A DNA stretch of 64,000 nt from Streptomyces malachitofuscus. Lineage in GTDB: Bacteria; Actinomycetota; Actinomycetes; Streptomycetales; Streptomycetaceae. Of the stretch, positions 24,638 through 32,226 are shown piece by piece (position 1 is the first letter of the stretch; each line of letters begins with the position of its first letter). Position numbers and translations under genes: made by a program. The stretch is taken from assembly GCF_014650055.1 (NCBI RefSeq), contig NZ_BMUF01000013.1, forward strand, positions 236,650 to 300,649, given 5' to 3'. The notes under the pieces are model-generated. The model saw nothing but the letters and a program-made list of their open reading frames with translations. It ran no database searches and was not told where the DNA came from.

Positions 24638-24892
24638 CTACGGCTCCTCCCGCCAGCCCTCCCACTCTGCGGCGAACTCGTTCAGCTCGCCGGGGTCCAG
24701 CCGCCCGGTCTCGTCCCGCAGGACGACGAGCCACTGCGCGTCCTCCGCGTCGTCCTCACCGGCCAGCGCGTCCCGCACCAGCCGGGGCTCCTCGTCCACG
24801 CCGAACCGTTCCCCGAGGGCCTCGGCCACCTCTTCCGCGGCATCACGGTCGGGCAGCACCAGCACATGTCGCACATCACTCACACGGGCCAT
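24638..24892 (-). CDS. Conserved small acidic protein, unknown function
   Basis: An 84-residue protein of pI clearly acidic (MARVSDVRHVLVLPDRDAAEEVAEALGERFG...DDAEDAQWLVVLRDE...WEGWREEP). It reads as an alpha/beta ACT-like or ferredoxin-fold unit, but I cannot name it. No cysteine or signal peptide is seen. It precedes holA on the same strand with a 39-bp gap. Confidence 0.7.
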   Translation of the reverse strand: MARVSDVRHVLVLPDRDAAEEVAEALGERFGVDEEPRLVRDALAGEDDAEDAQWLVVLRDETGRLDPGELNEFAAEWEGWREEP

Positions 24893-24907
24893 TGTCGGGT
24901 ACCGCCC

Positions 24908-25771
24908 TCAGCCGTCCCCTCCCGTCCCCCTCATCTCCCTCACCGTCGGCACCGTGTCCAGCGACGCGATGCCGAACCGGTCCCGGTAGAGCGCCAGCAC
25001 CTCCTCGTCCGCGGCGATCTCCCGCTCCTCCCGCGTCCCGTCCGGCGCGGTGACCGTGAACCGCCGGCCGCTGAGCGTGATCCGTCCCCCGTCCTCGGTG
25101 ATCCGGGAGCACACCAGCGAGCGGGTGAAGTGGGAGAGCGGCGAACTGCTGTGCCACCAGGCTCCGGCCGTGAAGTCGGCGAGCGCCCTCGGCCGCACCT
25201 CCAGGCGGTACACCGGCCGGCCGTCGCGCAGCACGTCCAGGTCCGCCGCCTCCACCGTGTCGTGCCCGCCGCGCACCCCGGCCGCGTCCGCACCGGCCTC
25301 GACGATCCGGAACGTGCCCCCGGGATCCTCCTGCTCCCCCCGCTCCCCGAAGGCCAGCGGCAGATGGCAGTGCGCCCCGAAGCCGACATCGGCCAGCCAG
25401 TCGCCCCCGTCCACCGTCCGTACCCGCAGCGCGAGATGGTCGTACGGGATGCCGAGCCGGCCCCCGTCGCCGTAGACCCGTGCGGCGAGCAGCGTGACGT
25501 CGTAGCCCAGTGCGGCGAGCAACGCGCCGAAGGCACCGTTGAGTTCGTAGCAGAACCCGCCCCGCCGCAGGTCCACGACCTTCTCCAGCAGCCGCTTCTC
25601 GTCGAGCACGATCTCCTCGCCGAGATGGATGGAGAGGTTCTCGAACGGCACGGTCCTCAGATGCCGCAGGTGCAGCTCACGCAGTGCGTCCACAGTGGGC
25701 CAGGCCGGCTGCTCGACGCCGATCCGGCCCAGATAGGCGTCGACCGCCGCGGTGTTCATGCCCTCAGTCAT
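24908..25771 (-). CDS. nat: Arylamine N-acetyltransferase
   Basis: A 287-residue NAT enzyme. The catalytic Cys is in RRGGFC (Cys74), the His in P-Y-D-H-L-A-L-R-V and the Asp in W-L-A-D-V-G-F-G. These three residues transfer acetyl from acetyl-CoA to arylamines and hydrazines. I start at MTEGMNTAAVDAYLGRIG (25771), preceded by GGGGGC; a 16-codon extension is open but unlikely. In some bacteria NATs form macrolactam amides in ansamycin pathways, but no such cluster is present, so a detoxification or housekeeping role is more likely. Confidence 0.9.
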   Translation of the reverse strand: MTEGMNTAAVDAYLGRIGVEQPAWPTVDALRELHLRHLRTVPFENLSIHLGEEIVLDEKRLLEKVVDLRRGGFCYELNGAFGALLAALGYDVTLLAARVYGDGGRLGIPYDHLALRVRTVDGGDWLADVGFGAHCHLPLAFGERGEQEDPGGTFRIVEAGADAAGVRGGHDTVEAADLDVLRDGRPVYRLEVRPRALADFTAGAWWHSSSPLSHFTRSLVCSRITEDGGRITLSGRRFTVTAPDGTREEREIAADEEVLALYRDRFGIASLDTVPTVREMRGTGGDG

Positions 25772-25888
25772 GCCCCCAGTGTCGCGCCACCCGCAGCTCC
25801 CCTCCCCGGTTTTCCCCACCGACCACCGCCGGCGAAGCCCGGACGCTCGTCGTCCCGAGCTGGAGGCGGAGCTCGGCGAAGTGAGACG

Positions 25889-26308
25889 TCAGCGCTCAGC
25901 CTCCAGAGCATCGAGTAGCTGATCAAGAGCGTTGGCCCGGCTACGCCTCGAAAGTGTCAGAAGCGCGTCCCGCTGATCCCTCGTGAGCGTGTCGAGCAGG
26001 TGGTGATACGCATCCTCTTGACGATCAAGAAGCCCTCCCGAGCGGTCCTCCGAGGACCCCGTGCGGTGAGGAGTCGGCTCGAAGGCCACCGGCTCGAATG
26101 GCGCCGGCTCGCCGGGAAGGGAAGTTTCGTACACGGGGGCGAAGGACCCGTGACCCATCATCTCGGAACGGAACATGTCGGTCTGGGCCTGCATCTCCTG
26201 CCGGAGGCCGTACTCGTAGTCCGCCTGACTCTGATCCAGTTGCGGCCCGTAGGCCGACATCGCCGAGTCGATCGCGTGCTGGGGCGTCTCATCCCACGGG
26301 CCGAACAT
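25889..26308 (-). CDS. Hypothetical protein of Streptomyces type
   Basis: A 139-residue protein (MFGPWDETPQHAIDSAMSAYGPQLDQSQADYEYGLRQEMQAQTDMF...) with a GGGAGG site 5 bp before ATG. It begins with a helical Gln/Met-rich part, then a Pro/Glu linker (GEPAPFEPVAFEPTPH), and ends with a conserved-looking helix (DQRDALLTLSRRSRANALDQLLDALEAER). I do not recognise it. Codon use appears less G+C-rich than its neighbours, which may mean recent acquisition. It stands alone between nat and comEC. Confidence 0.65.
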   Translation of the reverse strand: MFGPWDETPQHAIDSAMSAYGPQLDQSQADYEYGLRQEMQAQTDMFRSEMMGHGSFAPVYETSLPGEPAPFEPVAFEPTPHRTGSSEDRSGGLLDRQEDAYHHLLDTLTRDQRDALLTLSRRSRANALDQLLDALEAER

Positions 26309-26425
26309 GGAGCCTCCCGGATCTGGCGGAGCATCAGTGTCCGGCGAGCCGGTAGATCACCTCAAGTCCGGACATCCGCGGTTCTCGTCGCAGGCGGGGT
26401 CAGGGCCGCCTCCCCCCGGAACACT

Positions 26426-28972
26426 TCAGTGTCGAACCACCCGCAGTCCCCTGCTCCCGTCCTCGCCACCGAGCACCGCCATCGCCCCGTCCCGGTCCGT
26501 CCGCAACACCATCGCGCCGCCGGAGCTCAGGTGGGCGACCGTGCCGGGGGCCGGGTGGCCGTAAGTGTTGTCCTTTCCTGTGCTGATCAGCGCCAACCGG
26601 GGGGACGCCCGGCGCAGGAGGTCCGGGTCCTGGTGGGCGGAGCCGTGGTGGGCGACCTTGAGGACGTCGACGTCGGTCAGGCGGTCGGAGGCCGGGGATC
26701 TTGCCAGGGCGTTCTGGGACGGGGGTTCCAGGTCGCCGAGGAGCAGCAGGCGCAGGCCCGCTGTGCGGACCAGCATGGCCACGCTCGAGTCGTTGGGTCC
26801 CTCCGCCGCCGGGTGGGCGCCCGGCGGCGGCCACACCACCTCCCAGGACAGCCCGCCCACGCGCCGCACCTCTCCGGCGACGGCGTGCGTCACCGGGATG
26901 TGGTCGGCGGCCGCGAGTCTTCGTACGAACGCGGCCTGGTCGGGGGGTTCCTCGAACGCCGTTGTTCCGATTCCGCCCACCTCCCGTCCGCGCAGGACAC
27001 CGGTCAGGCCCGCCACGTGGTCGGCGTGGAAGTGGGTCAGGACGACGAGCGGGACGCGGGTGATGCCCAGGGAGCGCAGGCAGCGGTCCACGAGGGCCGG
27101 GTCGGGACCGGCGTCCACGACCACGCCGGAGTCCTCGCCGGCCGCCAGCACCAACGCGTCGCCCTGACCGACGTCGCACATCACCATGCGCCAGCCGGGC
27201 GGTGGCCAGCCCGTGACGGCCCGGGTCAGCGGCCGTGGCTGCACCACCAGCAGGAGCAGGAGGAGTGCGCAGGCGGCGGACCACCAGGGGTGGTGCAGCA
27301 GGCGGCGGCCCAGCAGGAGTGCGGCCACGGTGGTGGCGCCGAGGGCCGCCGCTCCGGTCCAGCTCGCGGGCCAGTCCACGCCCGCGCCGGGCAGCGCGGC
27401 CCCGGTCCTGGCGACCTGCGCGATCCATTCCGCGGGCCAGCTCGCGCACCACGCCAGTGCCTTCGCCGCCGGCATCGCGACGGGCGCGGTGGCCAGGGCC
27501 AGGAAGCCGAGCACCGTGGCGGGCGCGAGCGCGAACTCCGCGAGCAGGTTGCACGGGATCGCCACCAGGCTCACCCGCGCGGCGAGCACCGCGACCACCG
27601 GCGCGCACAGTGCCTGTGCGGCGCCCGCGGCGGCCAGCGCCTCCGCGAGACGGGGCGGGACGCCACGCCGGCGCAGGCCCTCGCTCCAGCGTGGCGCGAG
27701 GGTGAGGAGGGCGCCGGTGGCCAACACGGACAGCAGGAAGCCGTAACTGCGGGCCAGCCAGGGGTCGTAGAGCACCAGGAGCAGCACGGCCGTCGCCAGG
27801 GCCGGGATCAGTGATCTGCGGCGGCCGGTGGCGAGGGCGAGCAGGGCGACGGATCCGCAGGCGGCGGCCCGCAGCACGCTGGGGTCGGGCCGGCACACGA
27901 CGACGAAGGCGAGGGAGAGCGCGGCTCCCAGGAGCGCCGTCGCGCGGAGGGGGATGCCCAGGCGGGGGGCCAGGCCGCGGCGCTCGGTGTGCTGTGCCAG
28001 GCCGGGAGGGCCGAGGAGCAGGGCGAGGAGGATGGTGAAGTTCGCGCCGGAGACGGCGAGCGTGTGCGTGAGGTCGGTCTCCCTGAACGCCTCGTCCAGC
28101 TCCGGGGTGAGGCGTGCGGTGTCGCCCACGACCAGGCCGGGCAGCAGTGCACGCGCGTCAGCCGGCAGTCCGTCGGTCGCCTCCCGCAGTCCGGCCCGCA
28201 GTCGGCCCGCAAGCCGCTGGGGGTCCGACGGCCCGTGCACCGTCTGCGGTCCGTCCTCGTCCTTCACCCGCAGGACGGCCGCGAACCGGTCGCCGCCCTC
28301 CCTCGCGGGAGCGAGCCGTGCCTCGACCCGCAGGCGGGTGGAGGGCAGCAGGCCCAGCCAGGGGGAACTCGGCGCTGTTGTCCGCTCGGGTGGATGCATG
28401 TCGATGATCAGGAGGACGGGTGCCCGGGTCGTCCGCACCCCTCCGCCGGGCCGCTCCACCCCTCGCACATCGGCCTCGATCAGCACGGACGGCGGGGCCA
28501 TGTGGTTCCCGCTGACCCTGGGGCGGGTGAGCCGGGGGTCGGCGGTGATCTCGACCTCGGCGGTGGCCCGGGCGTACTCCCGCGCCAGCTCGGGCACGGG
28601 GCCGCGCCGCAGGTCCGCCCCGTGCAGCCCCGCCGAGGCGGCGGAAGCTGCGGCGCAGAGCAGCACGGCGGCTACGGCGTGGGCCGTGGCACGTCCACGC
28701 TGTGTGAGGCGGCCTCGTGTCACGAGGAGTGCGGCCGCCGTCAGCAGGGGCACGAGCACGACGCCCGCCACCAGGGAGGGCGGTGCGTGCAGCATCAGCG
28801 CCGCCGTGGCCCACGCGGTCAGGGCGGGCGGGACCAGCCGGAGGTCCGTGGGTCCTTCCTGCCTCGGGTGCGCGGCGCCGAGCCGCTTGCCGGACGCGGC
28901 GTGCACGGGTTGGCGGGCGGTGGGCGCCGGGGGTGTGGGGGTCTGCGGCGCGTCCGTCGTCCGGGGGTTCAC
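26426..28972 (-). CDS. comEC: ComEC/Rec2-type DNA-uptake channel
   Basis: An 848-residue membrane protein. It starts with two membrane segments (LTAWATAALMLHAPPSLVAGVVLVPLL) and a soluble OB-like part. A central competence domain of about 8 helices follows (LALSGANFTILLALLLG... in ITHTLAVSGANF form). A C-terminal metallo-beta-lactamase domain holds VDAGPDPALVDRCLRSLGI, LTHFHADHVAGL and VLKVAHHGSAHQD. This is the transmembrane channel that brings single-stranded DNA into the cell in competent bacteria, though its role in Streptomyces is not established. It overlaps comEA by 4 bp. Confidence 0.93.
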   Translation of the reverse strand: MNPRTTDAPQTPTPPAPTARQPVHAASGKRLGAAHPRQEGPTDLRLVPPALTAWATAALMLHAPPSLVAGVVLVPLLTAAALLVTRGRLTQRGRATAHAVAAVLLCAAASAASAGLHGADLRRGPVPELAREYARATAEVEITADPRLTRPRVSGNHMAPPSVLIEADVRGVERPGGGVRTTRAPVLLIIDMHPPERTTAPSSPWLGLLPSTRLRVEARLAPAREGGDRFAAVLRVKDEDGPQTVHGPSDPQRLAGRLRAGLREATDGLPADARALLPGLVVGDTARLTPELDEAFRETDLTHTLAVSGANFTILLALLLGPPGLAQHTERRGLAPRLGIPLRATALLGAALSLAFVVVCRPDPSVLRAAACGSVALLALATGRRRSLIPALATAVLLLVLYDPWLARSYGFLLSVLATGALLTLAPRWSEGLRRRGVPPRLAEALAAAGAAQALCAPVVAVLAARVSLVAIPCNLLAEFALAPATVLGFLALATAPVAMPAAKALAWCASWPAEWIAQVARTGAALPGAGVDWPASWTGAAALGATTVAALLLGRRLLHHPWWSAACALLLLLLVVQPRPLTRAVTGWPPPGWRMVMCDVGQGDALVLAAGEDSGVVVDAGPDPALVDRCLRSLGITRVPLVVLTHFHADHVAGLTGVLRGREVGGIGTTAFEEPPDQAAFVRRLAAADHIPVTHAVAGEVRRVGGLSWEVVWPPPGAHPAAEGPNDSSVAMLVRTAGLRLLLLGDLEPPSQNALARSPASDRLTDVDVLKVAHHGSAHQDPDLLRRASPRLALISTGKDNTYGHPAPGTVAHLSSGGAMVLRTDRDGAMAVLGGEDGSRGLRVVRH

Positions 28973-30252
28973 GGCCGTACGAGGTTCCGGAGATCCGCGA
29001 AGCGGCGGTCGCCGATGCCGTTGACGTCGCGCAGTTCGTCCACCGAGCGGAAACCGCCGTTGCGGGTGCGGTGATCGACGATGTGCCGGGCCAGCACGGG
29101 GCCGACTCCGGGGAGGGCGTCGAGCTGGTCCAGGGTGGCGGTGTTCAGGGACACCGGGGTCGGGGGGCCGGTCGCCGCCGTGCCGGGAGCGGCGGCTGGG
29201 GGCGCCCCGGCGGGGGTCGGGCCTCCTACGACCAGTTGTTCGCCGTCGATGAGGAAACGGGCGCGGTTGAGGGCGTCGGTCTTCGTGCCGGGACGTACTC
29301 CGCCGGCCGCCCGCAGCGCGTCCTCGACGCGGGAACCGGCGGGCAGGCGATGGATGCCGGGGTCGCGCACCTTGCCGCTGACGTCGACCACGATCTCGGG
29401 CGCCGCCGAAGCGCCGGTCCTCCCCGCGCCGGCCGGTGTGCCGGGGAGGCTGTTCCTCTCGGCTGCCTGCTCACCATGAGGGACGGCCGCCCGCACCATC
29501 TCCGGGGCCTTGACCGGCTGGGTCCGGCCTGACCAGAAGTGCTGGACGGCGAAGCCGAGGACGAGTACGAGCAGGGCCGACAATGCGATCACGCTGCGGC
29601 GCTCCAGACCGCAGTGGGTCTGCACCCACAGAGGGAGGCGCTCCCGGAGCCCGAGGGCGGCGCGGTCCCGTCGTCGGTTCTGGGGAGGTTCCGGTTCGGG
29701 CGCTGTCTCGGGGCTCCCGCGGTCGGCGGCGGGAGCGGGAGCGGCCGTGTGGGCGGGGGCATGTGATCGCACGGTGATCGTTCGGCTTCCCGCCACCGGG
29801 CGGGCTGCCGCAGCCGCATGGTAGGAAGCCGCAGCGCGGTCCGGCGTCGTCCGCCGGCTCGTGTCGGCCGTCGTCGGACGCTTCACGGTCGCTAATGCGT
29901 CGGCTCTCCCAGCCTGTTTCGCTGCCCAGCTGGGAACCCGGCTGGTGCCCCCGTCGCCGGGCGTCGTCGGTGTGGTCCGGGGGGTGTTCGCGCAGCCCGG
30001 CGCTTGCAGGGTGCCGTCGCGCCCACCCGTGCCGCCCCAGCGGCACGACTGCCCGCGGTCGGTGAACAGTTGCTCCGTCCGGCGCCGGAGTTCTTCTGCC
30101 GAAGGCGAAGGGGGACGCTCCCGGCGCTCCCGGCCCCTGGAGCGGTACCGCGGCCTGCCCGGGCGGCGGTGGCGGACCCGGTGGTCGGAGGCGGGGGCGC
30201 GGCCCGGGCCGCTGGTCGCGTGTGCGGTGCGTGAGCGTGATCGAAGTGCCAT
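28969..30252 (-). CDS. comEA: ComEA-type DNA-binding protein with repeat-derived insert
   Basis: A 427-residue protein. A long basic, low-complexity N terminus precedes one membrane segment (SVIALSALLVLVLGFAVQHFW). An SLBB domain follows (EIVVDVSGKVRDPGIHRLPAG...), then a C-terminal helix-hairpin-helix pair (VSLNTATLDQLDALPGVGPVLARHIVDHR...VNGIGDRRFADLRNL) that binds double-stranded DNA. Residues ~65-88 (DRGQSCRWGGTGGRDG...) are encoded by a dispersed intergenic-type repeat (29991-30060) read in frame. The start lies before a poorly conserved region, so ATG 30252 is uncertain. It is translationally coupled to comEC. Confidence 0.87.
   Translation of the reverse strand: MALRSRSRTAHATSGPGRAPASDHRVRHRRPGRPRYRSRGRERRERPPSPSAEELRRRTEQLFTDRGQSCRWGGTGGRDGTLQAPGCANTPRTTPTTPGDGGTSRVPSWAAKQAGRADALATVKRPTTADTSRRTTPDRAAASYHAAAAARPVAGSRTITVRSHAPAHTAAPAPAADRGSPETAPEPEPPQNRRRDRAALGLRERLPLWVQTHCGLERRSVIALSALLVLVLGFAVQHFWSGRTQPVKAPEMVRAAVPHGEQAAERNSLPGTPAGAGRTGASAAPEIVVDVSGKVRDPGIHRLPAGSRVEDALRAAGGVRPGTKTDALNRARFLIDGEQLVVGGPTPAGAPPAAAPGTAATGPPTPVSLNTATLDQLDALPGVGPVLARHIVDHRTRNGGFRSVDELRDVNGIGDRRFADLRNLVRP
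29991..30060. repeat. Dispersed repeat inside the comEA coding sequence
   Basis: The reverse complement shares a ~60-bp block with 2169-2240: GCGGGCAGTCGTGCCG followed by GCGGCACGGGTGGGCGCGACGGCACC and CGCCGGGCTGCGC. In the intergenic copy it is non-coding; here it is an open part of comEA with no stop codon. Confidence 0.75.
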
Positions 30253-30362
30253 GCGACGAGGATCGGGGACATCGGCCGACCCGCGATGATCATGGTCGAA
30301 TCCCGGGGATCACCAGCCTGTTGTGGATAACTTCGTCACCCTTACGAGGCGCGGCCGTCGCC

Positions 30363-31208
30363 TCATCGGGCCGAGACCACGACCCCCAGCAACCCCGGCC
30401 CCGTATGCGCCCCGATCACCGCGCCCACCTCGCTGACGTGCAGCTCGGCCAGTCCCGGCAGCCGGGTCCGCAGCCGGTCCGCGAGGGCCGACGCGCGTTC
30501 GTGGGCGGCGAGGTGGTGAACGGCGACGTCGACCTCCGCGCCGCCCGCCCGGTCGGCCGCGATCTCCTCCAGGCGGGCGATCGCCTTCGACGCCGTCCGC
30601 ACCTTCTCCAGCGGTTCGATACGGCCGCCCGCCAGCTGGAGCAGCGGCTTCACCGCGAGGGCCGAGCCCAGCAGGGCCTGGGCGGCGCCGATCCGGCCGC
30701 CCCGGCGCAAGTAGTCGAGCGTGTCGACGTAGAAGTAGGCCGATGTGCCCGCCGCCCGTTTCTCCGCGGCCGTGACCGCCTCGTCCACGGTGCCGCCCGC
30801 CTCCGCGGTCTCCGCCGCCGCCAGCGCGCAGAAGCCGAGCGCCATGGCGATCATGCCGGTGTCCACCACCCGCACCGGCACCGGCGCCTGGCGGGAGGCG
30901 ACGACCGCCGCGTCGTAGGTGCCGGAGAGTTCGGCGGACAGATGCAGGGAGACGATGCCGGTCGCGCCGGACTCGGCGACCCGGCGGTAGGTCTCGGCGA
31001 ACACCTCGGGACTGGGCCGTGACGTGGTGACGGGGCGCCGCTTCTGCAAAGCCTGGGCCAGGGAGCGGGTGGAGATCTCGGTGCCCTCTTCGAGCGCGCG
31101 GTCGCCGAGGACCACGGTCAGGGGTACCGCCGTGATGCGGTGCCGCTCCATCGTCGGGGCCGGAAGGTAGGCCGTTGAATCGGTGACGATCGCGACATGG
31201 CGGGACAT
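30363..31208 (-). CDS. DegV-family fatty-acid-binding protein
   Basis: A 281-residue protein with the DegV fold. Signatures are VAIVTDSTAYLP, V-P-L-T-V-V-L-G, TSRPSPEVFAETYRRVAESGATGIVSLHLSAELSGTYDAA and DTLDYLRRGGRIGAAQALLGSALAVKPLL. Some homologues (FakB) bind fatty acids and present them to the kinase FakA; no kinase gene is next to it here, so that role is inferred from the family. It stands between comEA and the coiled-coil protein on the same strand. Confidence 0.9.
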   Translation of the reverse strand: MSRHVAIVTDSTAYLPAPTMERHRITAVPLTVVLGDRALEEGTEISTRSLAQALQKRRPVTTSRPSPEVFAETYRRVAESGATGIVSLHLSAELSGTYDAAVVASRQAPVPVRVVDTGMIAMALGFCALAAAETAEAGGTVDEAVTAAEKRAAGTSAYFYVDTLDYLRRGGRIGAAQALLGSALAVKPLLQLAGGRIEPLEKVRTASKAIARLEEIAADRAGGAEVDVAVHHLAAHERASALADRLRTRLPGLAELHVSEVGAVIGAHTGPGLLGVVVSAR

Positions 31209-31300
31209 GAGCTGGAGGTTACCTGCCGTAGTGTCCGTGCGGCAGCCCGGCCCCGCGGGCCGCGTCCGGCGGTGGCCGGATCAGGCGGTCCTGAGCATGC

Positions 31301-32065
31301 TCAAGTGGTGCTCTCCGGACGCGGTTTCTTCTCCCAGGGGTAGGCCGGCCGGGGCGCGGGCGGGTCGAGGGCGGCCCGCTCGGGGTCCTGTTCCGGCTTC
31401 CGCCCGGAGGCCGGCTCCGACGTTTCCGCCGGCTCCGGTTCCGGCCAGGTCTGGCCGGCCGACGGGGCGGCGTCGGCTGCGGGGGCCTCGGGCCAGCGCG
31501 GGGGTGCGGGCTGCGCTTCGGTGGTGGTCCAGTGCCGCAGCGCTCCGGCCTCCATGTCGATCTGGCCGCTCAGCGAGTCAAGGTCGTCGTCCGCGAAGCG
31601 ACGCGTGCGGTCGCGGACCGCCCAGCGCAGGGAGTCGGCGGAGCCCGTGATGCGTTCGGTGCGCTCGCGCAGCTCGGGCAGCCGCGCGGCGAGGGCGGTG
31701 CGGTCCGGTTCGGACTCCAGGCGCCTGAGCTCGCCGTCCAGTTCGTGGCCGTGCGCGCTGAGGCGCTGGAACAGGTCCAGGGACTCCTTGAGGGAGGCGT
31801 CCTCGGTGGCGGCGGCCTCCAGCGCGTCCTGGGTGGCGCGCATGGAGGTGCGCAGCTTGAGGCGGAGCTGGGCGATCTCACCGGCCGGGCCGGACTGGGC
31901 GAAGGCCTTGGCCCTCAGGGTGTGGTCCTCCACCGTGCGGCGGGCCTGGGTGATGTGACGGTCCGCGCTGCGCTTGGCGGCGCCGACGACCTTCACCGTG
32001 GCGTAGACGCCGAGCGCCATGAAGAGCACGAAGAGCAGGGCGATTACTGCGAACACCGCTTCCAC
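31301..32065 (-). CDS. Membrane-anchored coiled-coil protein, unknown function
   Basis: A 254-residue protein. One N-terminal membrane segment (VEAVFAVIALLFVLFMALGVYATV) is followed by a basic stretch (AAKRSADRHITQARR). A long helical, charged part (residues ~45-180, ELDGELRRLESEPDRTALAARLPELRERTERI) likely forms a coiled coil, and the tail is Pro/Glu-rich. GTG 32065 is chosen because GGAGGAGG lies 6 nt upstream; the frame is open to 32104. The layout recalls cell-division or wall-associated scaffold proteins, but there is no family match I can name. Confidence 0.75.
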   Translation of the reverse strand: MEAVFAVIALLFVLFMALGVYATVKVVGAAKRSADRHITQARRTVEDHTLRAKAFAQSGPAGEIAQLRLKLRTSMRATQDALEAAATEDASLKESLDLFQRLSAHGHELDGELRRLESEPDRTALAARLPELRERTERITGSADSLRWAVRDRTRRFADDDLDSLSGQIDMEAGALRHWTTTEAQPAPPRWPEAPAADAAPSAGQTWPEPEPAETSEPASGRKPEQDPERAALDPPAPRPAYPWEKKPRPESTT

Positions 32066-32134
32066 GAGGCTCCTCCTCCGGGCCCTTCGGCCTTGTACCG
32101 GCACGCTCCGCGCCGCTCTTCAACGGTAAACGCA

Positions 32135-32177
32135 ACGGGCAGGTCAGGAGTTCCGAGGGAACCCCGAACCTGCCCGT
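32135..32177 (-). terminator. Stem-loop after leuS
   Basis: ACGGGCAGGT (32135-32144) pairs with ACCTGCCCGT (32168-32177). It lies 50 bp beyond the leuS stop on the minus strand and before the coiled-coil gene, so it probably separates the two transcripts. Confidence 0.6.
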
Positions 32178-32226
32178 AGGGGACTACCCGGAGCCCTGTC
32201 CCGGCCTCCGGTTCCGCCCGCTCACC

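Noticed and set aside
24908..25771. NAT as part of an ansamycin cluster
   Set aside because: Neighbours are holA and comEC; no polyketide synthase genes are present.
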